A DNA stretch of 64,000 nucleotides from Siniperca chuatsi (Eukaryota; Chordata; Actinopteri; Centrarchiformes; Sinipercidae): assembly GCF_020085105.1 (NCBI RefSeq), contig NC_058056.1, positions 14,597,929-14,661,928 of the forward strand, given 5' to 3'. Below the pieces are notes generated by a model. That model worked only from the letters and a program-made list of their open reading frames with translations, was not told the origin of the DNA and did not search any database. Shown piece after piece: positions 1 to 12,400 of the stretch (positions are counted from its first letter, which is position 1; the number at the start of each line of letters is the position of its first letter). Position numbers and translations under genes: made by a program.

Positions 1-492
1 ATATTGACATAGACTGAGAGAAGCCCCGTCTGCTAGCTCAGAAACATGAAGCAGTATTTAACATTGGCAGCAGAGCACGTCTGTGGGCATTCAGCTTTTT
101 TGTGCCAAACCGTACAGTTTGTGGTAAGCACTGCAAAGCAAAAATGTAGCATGATTTAAAAACTGCACAAAAGATATCAAATATTATTTACCCAAGGCTC
201 GACTTCATGCACTTTTATAATAAGCAACACAAAAAAAGTCAGTTTCCTTTTTTGTTTTCGAGTTGTGTACTTGTCTACCTAGAAACAGGATTATGTACGT
301 GTGACGGTGTGTGTGTGTTAGTGTTTAGACTGCTATAGACAGGGTGAAGGCTTCTCCAGTGGATGCTTTTAGAGAACACCAAGATGACAAAGCACTACGC
401 CCCACAGATGATGACCAGGCTCTTCAACAGTGAGCGAGCTGCCTGACTCTGAGCTGGACCGGACTGTCAGCTTCACAATGAGACAGACAGGT
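1..492 (-). other. rtn1: 3' untranslated region of rtn1 (may run off the window)
   Basis: The rtn1 stop codon is TAG at 495-493. Below it to the window edge there is no gene and no canonical minus-strand AATAAA, so the last exon probably continues past position 1. A short GT-rich run lies near 304-322. Confidence 0.6.
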
Positions 493-3400
493 CTACTCCT
501 CCTTCCTCTTGGCCCCGGGGATCTTCGCTTGGATCCTGTACAGAGAAAACAGGCTTTAATGCCACGTGTCCAACGAGATATTTATTCTAGATTAATTTGT
601 GCTCATTTTAACCTCCTGCTGTTTTTGTACTCTTTTTATGGCAATCCATAGAACCGACAAGTCAAGTTTTACTAAAATTGGCAAACCGATGGTGGTCAGT
701 CCTAAAACTGCAGGCAGATATTTTGGCATCAACTGACCCTTTAGCCACCTACAGACAAACTTCACTCTTGAATTTTATGGGTTAACACAGAGATGATGAC
801 TATAGACTAGTCAGTTTCAGTCAAGTCAAGGTCTCAGGCAAGGAAACCCATTATTCTACAATGCTTTTCATCCTGTGCAATATGTTAGCATGTGTAGCCT
901 TTTTAAATTATTTTAAACAGACTTGATGGTCCAAACTGTTTATTAATTTGTGAATTAGGCAAACAACTTAGACCTTCACAGTTACACACATAAATACCTG
1001 GAAGCTGCCCAGTACAACTGCAGCCTTATCTGCTGGCCACTGAGAGGAGTAAGGGTTAAGTGCCTTGCACAAGGGCACTTCAGTGGCTATGATCAAGGAA
1101 CAGTAAGTGCTGCTCTTTCAGTTGTTTGCCTCCGACATCAAGATGCAAAAATGTCCGACCATGATGAAAACTGATTGGTAACAACTCCTCACTGTATTTG
1201 TGAACAGGGAGCACTGCTTGATTTCCTCTTGTGTGGCTTGTGCTCAGACTTGGTGCTTGAAGCTGCATTTGTTTGTATATCATAAGTGAACTTTAAGCAA
1301 GAATGGCAAACACTCACTTCCCCACCACAGAGTTGACCTGGGTCCGTATTAGTCCCACATATTGATCAATCTGTGCCTGAAAACAGAAGGAAAATGGCAG
1401 GTGTAAATACTGGACATTTCCTAAACCAGAGTTGACTTGAGTTATCACAAAGCTCAAATTCCTACCTGATGTTTCTCATAGACCACAGGCATGGTGAACA
1501 TGGAGACCACAGCTGTAGAGGCACGGGGAGAGTAATGGTTAATGTTAAAGTATTTTGACCTACAGTGGGAATATGCTCAAACAGAAACACACTTGTGTCA
1601 GCATGGCCCCCAACACTTATCTAATGTACACTGGAAAAGTAAACAGATACTGTACACGTTCGACAGTGAAGTAAACATGACCAATAAATGAATTTGGTTC
1701 TGGCGTAATGATAAGACACGCTGCACTTCTCATTAACATATGATATAATAAAGCTGTTGTTGTTATGTGTATTCTGTTCATCAAGTCTTCTGAAGATTTT
1801 TGAATTCCTGACACACAAAAGTCAAAAAGACTGGAGTGCTGGGGTGTGTGTGAGTCAACAGCAGTGCTGGGAAGTTTGTTGTTGATAAAACAAAGCTGAG
1901 CGAGAACTCTGAGTCGAGAAGACCTCACCTAGAATGAGCAGTGTCAGGCCGTTGAACAGAGCACCCACATAGGTCAGCAGCCACATCAAAACAGCAAACT
2001 GAAACACACAGACATGACATGTTTTAATCTTTGTAACCTGGATGCCTGAGTATATACATGTATTACCAGATTGTTTTGGAGTCCAAAAGCCCCACTTGTG
2101 GCCCCAAGAGGCAGAGTTGATCTTACACTATACCTGAAGTAACTGACAGATTGCCATCCCTTGCTAGTGATGCTAAAAGGCAAACAAGCGAGTTTGAGGC
2201 AAACCTTCAAAGAGTCGATCAGATCTTGTACGAGGAAGAGCCTGCGGAGCTCCTTCATACAGGTGTTGGTGTACAGCAGGATTTTGTCGGCATATTTACT
2301 AATCTGGTCTTGGGATAGAGCGATTTCAATCTCCAGGTAGGCTCTGGTTAGAAACACAGGGTCAGAAACACAGACAAGACCGTTCAGTAAGCAAGTGCCA
2401 TAGACCTTTTAATGAAATCCATAAACCGTCTCATTCAAACAGTCTTCCGTTTTACTCACTTGAAAGGATGTCCCTCGTCGGTCTTCTGCACAGCCTGCAG
2501 CACAGACTTGTAGATCCTGAAGCTGATGGTGGCAGAGAGGGCTGCCAGGGCTAAGTAGGCTCCGACGCTGACCACACTGAACTGGGTCAGGGAGAAGAGG
2601 AGCAGAAGCACGCTGCTGAACACGGCCCCCGACTGCTTCACATTCCTCCAGTAGAGCAGGTCAATTGCTGTGGGGGTGGGGGGGACAGAAGAAGGACAAA
2701 CAGGGTTAGGAGCCACAACAAGCATGACCTGTCCTCTCACTCTGCGTCATGTAGGCCTGGGCATCCGTGGCCATATCATTTTCAAAGTTGGATTAGTCTG
2801 CTGCGCGCTACACACCACACATTTGGGTCAAATATCTGGAAGCTGTTCACAACCCAACATCCTCAGAGAGCTTCGGCTGTCACATGATCCTGTTTTAACC
2901 CAGCTTCCTAACCTAGCTTTTCACTAGGTTAGAGGGAGCTGTGGAGCTGTAAGGTGGCGTGAAGGTGTCTGAGGGATGACTGGTCAGTTCAGTATCTTTA
3001 CTCCTATATATAGAGCGACCTTTGCAGAAGATAATAGCTGACTCTCACTTGTCGAGTGAATGCCTCAGTCTGTCTGTGTTGCCACACTCCGGACCAGTGG
3101 GACTTCGTATTTACATCTGATGTGTACTTATCAGTGGCACCTGGTCTGGTCTCATACGTATACTAACATACATACAAACAGGCAGAGGGAACCGCATTAT
3201 ACCTGCACTGGCTGCTCTCAGAACAGAATTAATGATTAACCTTATGGCGCGGTGCAGGCAGTAGCAGAAATAGAAGCACTATCAGCAGATAATGGTTCAA
3301 TGTGACCTGGCCAGACAAGCAGCTCTGATTCCTCCGAACCGTCTCACTCACACAGGAACAAACAGTTGAAATATGCAACGGCAACATGCCTGCAGGCACT

Positions 3401-6400
3401 CGTACATCTTGCTACCCCATTTTCCTTCTATTCTAATATTTTCTCAGTTCTTTGGGTGGTGGGGCCTGTAATTCAAAGCCTCTAGCAAAGATGAGAGAGA
3501 AGTGATAACTGAGGATTAGCCCAGTGTACCATTACAGCTTCAGAAGCCGACTCGGTCCTTCTCTGGCAGTCGTCTGTGTCGGCTGGAAACACAGGGCTGT
3601 TTCCATGAGAACTGTCAGCTGCTTGTTTCACCTCTGCTGAACCAGCCGCCTCCCCCACCACCAATGAAGTCTAACAGCACCACTAGGGTTTACCGTTCAT
3701 CTGTTGTTACAAACACCTGGAAATCCTTCATGTCACGTAGGGAGGCAAGCAGAACCAGTTAATGTAAAGTTAAGAAGAGAGAATTGTGGCTGTGGTCTCT
3801 TGGGTATCTTACTCTTCCTCTCTGAGCTGCCCGCCAGCCTGCCTGCTCTAATTTTAGCCATGGAGCTGTGAGCAGCATAGTGATGACGGCCATCTTTACT
3901 CTCCACTCAAAGGCATCTGTGAATGCCAAAAAGGCAGGCTAAACCTGGTAGGCAGAAGAACATCTTGGTTTGACACTGTGTGCAAAGTGAATCTCTGTAC
4001 CCACACACTAACTGTTCCTTTACTGTAAAATAACACTTGTATAATCTGTCTTTTCTTATCAGTAACCCAGAGTGACATACAGTACCTATCTGCCCCCCCA
4101 CTATCAAATCAAAGACAATACTCATTCAGAAACAGTGGGAACAGCATCCATGTGCCCTAGCTGCTGTACATGCACCACTCCCCACAGAAGCCATTATTGC
4201 TGCCACCACTGACAAAGTGTCCATGTAGCTACTGATTTGAATGGAGATGCTCACACACACACAGACAGACACAGGTAGCACAGGCAGCCGCTGTAACAAC
4301 ACACAGACACATCAACAACAGACAGCTCTGCTAGAGACAGGTGTTGACCGGCGACAGCCACTGTGCCTTGTGATGTGCTGCACAGGCTGCACGCAGACTG
4401 AAAAGCTTTAGTTAGTGCAGTAGAAGCGAGTACTGACCTGCGGCTCCCATGGCTGAACAGGGAAAGAGGCAGCTGCTTTATCCATGGACAAAAGGAGAGC
4501 ACTGAAAGGGGGAGTCCCCCCTGCACAGGAGGGGAGGGGCCACAGCCACACCAGCAAATCAGCATCCGCCTGCGCAGGGGGACCGAGGGAGGGGGGGCAT
4601 CTATGGGGTGTGGTTGCCAAAGAATCACATTGCAATCCAACACACACACAATAACACACATATAACACACTCTCTCTCTATGAGCTCTTTTATGCTCAGG
4701 CTTTTAAGAGCAGCCCTGCTGACATGTGACAAAGACTACCAGGTAGCGACTAAAATAAAAGAAAGTCCAGAGTCCTTTTTATGTGTGAAGATGGCATCAT
4801 ATGACTTCAGTGGCTAAAGATGAGACAACTGCCGTAACATTGCATGCTAATAAACCGTACAGACTGTAGCCATATTCTACTGCTCAGTGGCAAGGATCTG
4901 CTGAGCACCTGCCTGATGCAGTTACCATAGTTACTGTGCTCCATTTTCTCCCCACCACTCACTGAGAGATGGAGAGATGGAGAGAGGAAGGAAGGGAGGA
5001 AGGGAGGGGCCGAAAGAGGAAGAGGGAGGGAGGGAGGGGGAAAGAGCGTTCCTTTGGGAACAGAGACAGATTCATTTGCTCCGAATCTGGGGAATCAGCA
5101 GCACATAATGTGCCTCCACACCCCGACAAATGAAGACAGCCTCTCCCTTTATTGTGGAGCACAAAAGGACAAAGGCAGATTTAACACGAGGCCGGCTAGT
5201 TGTCAAGTCTGTGTCAAGAAAATTATAAAAACTATGTGCATAAAGAATGTTAACAGATAGTGTCACATTACAAGCTCATATTTTTCCAAATTTGTGTCTG
5301 ATTTCTCACTGCTTAAAAAGATATAACTGCTCATTTGTGTGGTGCAGCTTGTTTACACTGGATGACAGTTGGGATGACATTTCAATTGTTTACATTCGAT
5401 TAAAATCATAACCTGATATTCATTTATAATTAGACTATAACTGCACCAAATATAGAAAATCCAGTTAGTTTTTGACAGTAGCAAAAACTGAACTGCATGG
5501 GTTTAATGTAAGACACGCACGATGCTGAATCAGAGTACAGAGGAAGTACAAATGCAGCCCGCCAAGTTCTGTATGTTGATATGATGCTGATATTCAACAC
5601 ATACACCGAGCAAAAACCAGAGCAAATGATTAACACCAGTGACAATAATATGATTCCCCCTCTCCCTTTTCTGTAGTGAAACTAGTTTAGCCTGACCTCA
5701 TTAAATCACTGAAGACATCCTTGTGGCCTCAAACAAGCCATCAGCCGGAATGAGCAAACATGCGAAGGAACTTCTGCTGCCAACAGCCGAGATTCAGGAC
5801 TTGAGGGTCAGACTTGGAACTTGGACTTGGGGTTGATAAGTTTAGACTTGGGTATGACATGATGATTATGAATGTCAAATTTTTTATCAGAGGGATAGTT
5901 TTGATATTAGATGGTATGAGTTACTCGCTAGAGCTAGTGTAAACGGAGATACCTCAGCAATCTGACAGCTTGTCCAACAGAAATGAACAGCAGCAAATTG
6001 GCCCAGTTAAAAACATTTCAAACCAAAACAGCACTTAAAAGGTTTCAACCATCCAACCATCTTCAGTGTATTTCTAAAGCTCGATTCTCCTCTCTATATC
6101 ATTCTCTCTATATCATTAAACTTACTTGAATAGATGTATGCATGCTTCGATATCACTAGCAGTAAGTAAATCATGTCGTGTTATGTCAAACAAAAATTTG
6201 ACCTATTCTTCTTTTTATGACCTATCTCAAAGTTTGATTCTTTTTATGCCAAATAATGATTTGGAACAATAGCAAATTAAATGTGAGTCTTCCTATATGC
6301 ATAAAGTTGTATACACCACTAAATACGCAACATTCCACAGCAGGGAGTATCTAAGTTTTGATCTATATTCACGTATTTGAGAAACTAATAAATAAAATAT

Positions 6401-9400
6401 GGTAGGACTGGTTCTCTAGCTGTCATATTTATGTTATTTAAGTAAAACATCTGTTCTTCATCTTGTATGGTTTTGTGACATATTATGTCATATATTTAAG
6501 AATGTAGATTTACTTGATTGATAAAGGTAGCCACCTGATTAGCAATCATTAATCAAGTGTACACAGTAGTGTAACAGTATGTTTTCACCTATAGCATGCA
6601 TTACAAAAAACCTGTTGGCTGTTGCGTGTCATCTTGAGTCCTGTAAGTGCATGACTAAATTTTGGATATATGTCTGCATCATTGTTTGGTAATTCTTGAG
6701 TAGCTAGGTGGCAGTGAGTCAGTACTGTGCATGTGCAATGAGAATGACTAAACATAAAAATGCCCACAGCTTCAAGGTGATGTGTAAACATTCAACTGCA
6801 GAAAGTGTATCTGCTCAATTTCATCCTTTGCTGTGTTATCTGTATCAGCTTAATTTGATGCGTTCCTAATATTGTGGACAGATCCCCTCAGATAGGCTAT
6901 CATGTTACACAGTCTCAGACTTTCATTTTGACTAAATTAAATGAATAATGACTCAGTAGAATAATGACAAATGGGGGTTTGTCATCAAGGTTATTTTTAC
7001 AAAGCTGCACACACATCCACAATCAGTGACTGTTACAGTCTCTGTTAAGATACAATAAGCATTTGCTCTATCTTTTATATCGCATTGTCACTGCTGAGCC
7101 AAACCTAAAAAGATGGCAGATAATAAACCACGACCAGTGTGGAGGAAGGGGCGCCATTTTCTCTCTTGGCCCCGTCTAAGAACCCTCTGTGCTATGGAAA
7201 CAGACAGACGGAGGATGCTCTTCTGTGGCCCAGTCTCTGCAAGGTGCCATGGCAGCCGAGGAGATAGGGTTGATGTTATCAGGATGGGTGTGCCCTGGTT
7301 ACCATGGAGACAGTCTGTCAGTGCCGTCGGGATGCTCGGACTGTCTCGTTATACAAAAACAGAGCATACGCCATATAAAACCAGCTCCTCTGCACGGTTG
7401 CAAAGTGGAAAGGGTGATAACAATGACACGCCTTAGTCCACAACACAACACTGGCATCCATATTAACATGCACCTAAAACAGATGGCTCCCAGCATGCTT
7501 TTGTGTGTATACTTTTTTTTCCAAAACACCCACCAGCGTCTCTCACCCCCTCTCCTCTTTGTTTTTTTTTTTTGGACGCACACACATGCAGCAGAAAGGA
7601 TCTGTCATCAGGGCGTGTCCGTGTGAAAAGAGGCGCAGGTAAACAGCGCTGTTTGATTCCCCAACACTTGACAAATACAGTTAAATGACAAATGCATGCA
7701 TGCAAAGCACACATACACACATTCAAGGACACACACCTAGAGTGTCATGAATATTTAACCTACATATGGAGATAACAGTCTCACAGCCACAAATCACAGA
7801 CAAACTGCTGAGTAAATCACAGTAAACACATCAGTACCCTGGCCCTTCCAGCCGCTCCAGGAGCTTTCCTTCTTGGTCACGTCTGCAGTGGCCTGCATGC
7901 TGGTGATCAGTTATGTCCCTGTTCTCTTTCTCTCTTTGTCTTGATGGTCTCCGTTTTCTTCTTTGTCTCCCTCTTCGGTAGCACCGACTCACTCACTCAT
8001 CCCAGAAAGGCATGAATGGTCGAAAAGGATGCAGAGATGACAAAGAGGGAGGAAGGGAGGGAGGGAGGAAAGGTTTCCAAGGTGCTGCCGGCTCGCGGAG
8101 CACACAGACTGATGCTGTGGAGCAGCGCTGGCTAGAAAAGAAGGAGCAGGGAAAGTGCGTATGTGTATGTCTGTGTGCGCTGGGGGAGGGGGACGGGGGC
8201 TCAAATTGTAAATACCACAGTTGCTGCTGCAGCAAACCATCCATGCAATGATTAGGAGCCTAGGGGGTGAGAGGGTGGGTGGTGATGGTTGGAGGCTCAG
8301 CTATTTTCTTGAAAGGTAAGGTACACTAGCTTTCATAATAAAAGCCCAAACAGAGCCTCAGAACACACTGGTAATAGTGGGGGTACAAGCAGTGGGAAGG
8401 TTATCCCACATAGCTTTGATGGGACACCAAAGCATTGTCATAGGCTTTCTAGCATGTCACTCTGGCTTCCATTGTAGCTTGTTTTCAGTGTAACAGAACC
8501 ATATTTATTGGTGCAATTAGTAATACAGACTACAAATATGGCATGTTGCCACATTCTGTGCAACCTGAAAGAAGAACAGCAGTCATTTTAATAGCCTGAT
8601 GCCATGTTGCACACCAGACAGGGTGCAATAGCAATGTTTTCTGAAGATTGAAAATGGCTGGACTTGAGGCCATGTTGCTAAGGAAATTTATGGCAAACAT
8701 CCAGATCCATTGTTCTTTATTTGCGAAGAAGAATATTTAAGGTTGTAGCCAGAGATTCAAATAGCTGTTTCCACTATGACTCACTGATAATTGAAGCGGC
8801 AAAGTGGTTGTACTTTAATAATTCATAACGAGAGACACTGGGCAATACAGCACAATGCTCCTTGTTTAGTGCCCTCAGGATGTGTTTGTGCTTTATGATT
8901 TCCTCCCTAAAATATATCATAACGCAAATGGAGCTGTAAAGAGATCTGTGACTGAAAAGGCAGTGTAGGATGCTTAAAAAGAAAACAGCACTGTCACTGT
9001 GGTGTCAGCACTGAGCAGAAAACAATTCCTTTATAATTTGAGGCTGACATCATTTTTCTGCCCCCCCGCCCGCACAGACAGCCACACCTCACACTGTATG
9101 CTCCAGTGCCAATACCAACCAAGAGGAAATTAAAAATCTGATTTCTCTGAACACGCTTCCCCATCACTGTTGCTATAGCAACTGGTGTGGAAGTGCACCG
9201 ACTGACTAAAACAATATCTGTTAGTCTTCAACAGAGCAGCAATGACAAAGGTGCACTGCGCCCTCTAGTGGTGGAGAAAAAACACACGTGACCTTCTTTT
9301 TAGCATTTCCAGAACCTTCTTAGAGTCTGAGTAAACAAAACAAGGAGGGCCTCTTTTATTTGCTATTTAATCACACCAGTTCGAAATATTATACATTTCA

Positions 9401-12400
9401 AATTTGTAACTATTTACATGACTCACCGGACTCACTGGGGCAGGGTGCATCCGTAACTGGCAGTTTCAGAAAACCCATGTACCTGTCTCTTTGGAGGCCA
9501 CAGAGGAGCCAAAGCCAAACAAAATTTATTCAGATGTGATTTTTTCAGCTCTGTAACTATGTGAAATTCAAGAGGAAGCCTTCCAAGCCCCTAAGTAGGA
9601 GTGTGCCCCAGTTTTGACATCATAGGATTACGTAAACCCACTGTTTACAAGGACAGAAAGAACAACCAATAGAAGTCAAAATACCCATGCCAACATCAAA
9701 TGTGCAGCTTAGACAGCATTAACTCCTGCTGACTGAGACTGGCATGTCTGACTTATCTAATCACAGGATGTTACAGAGTGATGTAAGGAGCCAGATGCTG
9801 TCAAGATGCAGAAAGAGTTTTTTTTCTTAACATCTGCAATTCCGTAATTTGTACTGTTTCCACTGAAAGCAGAGAGTAATGTTTACAGGTTAGACAGTGT
9901 AGCTGTTGAATTTCAGTCGTCATGCATTGCCATAAATCTGAATCAGTGCATCCTCACTCTGCCTTTTTGTCCTCAAATGTACCACCAGGGGGAAGCAGAC
10001 CTCAGGAAAGTAGTAACACAAGCACTTCCCACCCACCACACACACATACTCAGCAGTGGAACATCCCATCTCTCTCAGCAATCCAGTTTACTTTCCCGGC
10101 CTTGTCAACAAAACAATGTCAAAGCACACCATGCAGGTAGCTGCCAGGAGATAAACAAACACAAGTACCGCGTTAGTGATTTGATTAGAAATGTGTTGTC
10201 AATTATTTTCAAACTGTTTTTTATCCCTAGATATGATGGGGAAGGTTTTGAACACAAATGCACACACGATAGCTCTTTCATTCGGGCATGAAGACACATC
10301 AGCACATAAAACACTACCTGTATCACAAGCTAACAGCACTATTTCTGGAGAGCCAGTACTCAAGATAGTAGCATATAAGCCAAGGTGAAACCACTGCAAC
10401 AATGAAAAGATTACAGACATGTTTTGTGAAATCCTATTACGTCCACAAAGAGGCAGTAACAATATATATTCTTACATTTTTGTGCAGAGGTGAAATAAGT
10501 ATCGCTTAGAAGTTCTGCGCAAAAAAGAAAATCAAGATTTTTAAGACTGACCTTTTTGTTTATTAAAGCCCACCAGGAAGGTTGAGGCAGCGGGTTTTCC
10601 TAGGTCTCCTTTGCCCTCATTGGTGTGCATGTCATCCTGGTGGGGTCTCTCCAATCGCACCTCTGGGGGCACGGCAGCAGTGGGGGGCTTGGGCTTGCTC
10701 GGGCAATCCTCCTCTGTTTTCACTGGGGTCTTGGCCTTTTCTGTGATCAGGGGCTCGGCTGGCACCGCCTCAGCCGTACTGCGGGGAGGGACGGCACTGG
10801 GAACCAGGGGAGAGGGAGGGCTGACTTCCTGTTTGGGGCCACTGAAGCCCTGCTCTCTCTTTGGGCTCTCTTCAGACGCAGACTCAATGAAGAGATCACT
10901 GTCAAGCTCTGCCTCTCTCTCCTCCCTCAGAATGCTGTAGGCTGTGGGTGGAGCGTGGTTGCCAGACAGGCCGAAACCTCCCTTGGCGACTGGGGGATTG
11001 TCAAAGGGGTTGTTAGGCTGGCTGAAAGTGCCCTTGCTTTTAGGCGGCTGGGCAAATGGGTTGCTACTGGCCTTTGGAGGCTCTTCAGACACCAGCTCAA
11101 TCTCTGAGTCTCCAGACTCTGCGCTGCTGCCATCATGCTCCCTGCTGCCGGCCTTTGTGCTTGGAATGCTTTTGGAAGCTGCAGGCTTCACTGTGTCAGC
11201 CTTGAACACATCATGAGAAGGGAATTCTTTTTCTGCTCACAAAGAAATGAAGAGAAAAGTGGAAATTAGAGTCTTCATTCACATTACAAATTCAGACATA
11301 CAGTATCTGCACATATAACTCAAAGCTCATAGTCTTGCTTTAATGACAAATGCTGAAGTAGCGCTGACTTTAATGCCATTTATTATGGCATTAACATCAT
11401 CTACATGAAATACATCTGACATGGGGGTGGCCGATATGACGATATATGTGTTTTTGTATGATTTTTTCCATCAATGTGATGACGTTTCTTGAGTTGTCAG
11501 GTATTTAATTAACTTAATTAGAAAAAAGACAGACATTTCCATTTGGTTATTTTAACAGTTTCTCAATTGATTTTCCAGAAAATGTACAATACTATGGTAT
11601 ATTCTGATCGCAATATGAAATTATATATACCATGATGCAGGATGTTATCAACATCACCCACTTCTATATCTGACCACAGGTGTTTCTGTGTGTGTGCTGT
11701 GCGTACGTGTTGGTGAAGCATTGGGAGTGGAAGCTGGGCTGTCGTCCTCTGGCTCTGATAGCGTCACAGTGGGAACCCCCTGTAAGCCCACACTGAGGAC
11801 GTTTTCACGCTCAGACACACTGACTGGAGGGGGTTGTTGCTGCAACTCAGTCTTGGCAGTTGGAGGCTGGGACTCGGTCAAGGTGATCTTCACTGGGCTG
11901 GCCGTCTGCGGGGTGCCACCCAGGTTTCGGTAGGAGCGGTAGTCTGACAGCTCTTCATCAGATGGCTCCTCCACGTAGGGGAAAGAGTGGGAGCCCAGTG
12001 CTGGACCTAGGTTTTCCTCTTCCTCCTCATCATACTCATCTCTTCCAGGGTTTTTATCTATGTAGCTGCCCAATGAGTCACAACCAGTTGAGCCTGTGTC
12101 CACCAGGCTGTGCAGAGCCCCCTGGTGCTGGTCATGGCGCTCATCCCCGTGGCTGATGTCCATGTAGTTGTAGGATTCTGTTTTATCTGAGCCAAACAGA
12201 GATTTTGGCATGTCGTCAGCCAGGTCGGAAGTCATCTTGGTGTTGGAGCTGAAGCTATAGGTGTCGCTGGAGAAGTGATCCAGGGCAGAGGAGCCGGAGG
12301 AGGACTTGGAGGGTTTTAGGTCATCCGACAGGTAGGAGGCTTCTCGACCCGATGTGAAGCTCTGATTTGACAACAGGGAAGTGTACACATCCCCATCGTC

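Larger units (their letters stand above)
2668..7837. other. rtn1 intron between RTN1-C exon and reticulon domain
   Basis: A non-coding intron. It holds a GC-rich island at about 4440-4620 with a possible minor first exon, a polypurine tract at 4963-5047, a CA/CAGA simple repeat at 4253-4275 and otherwise A/T-rich unique-looking sequence. Around 5796-5850 there is a degenerate run of acttgg-type units. Region 7110-7330 is CpG-richer, with several RFX-like palindromes. No homologue-supported exon was found. Confidence 0.6.
8251..10551. other. rtn1 intron upstream of the RTN1-C promoter
   Basis: Non-coding. It contains a perfect RFX-like palindrome (9169-9182) and CTCF-like motifs at 9258-9271 (minus) and about 9982-9996 (plus). 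No exon with homology was recognised. Confidence 0.6.

Noticed and set aside
4251..4670. Long minus-strand open frame in the GC-rich island of rtn1
   Set aside because: Low complexity Cys/Leu/Ser-rich product, no homology, no splice support; GC content explains the open frame.
7113..7626. Overlapping plus-strand open frames upstream of the RTN1-C exon
   Set aside because: No homology and no splice pattern; CpG-rich regulatory-looking DNA explains them.
10625..11107. Plus-strand open frame over rtn1 exon 3
   Set aside because: Antisense shadow of a well supported coding exon.
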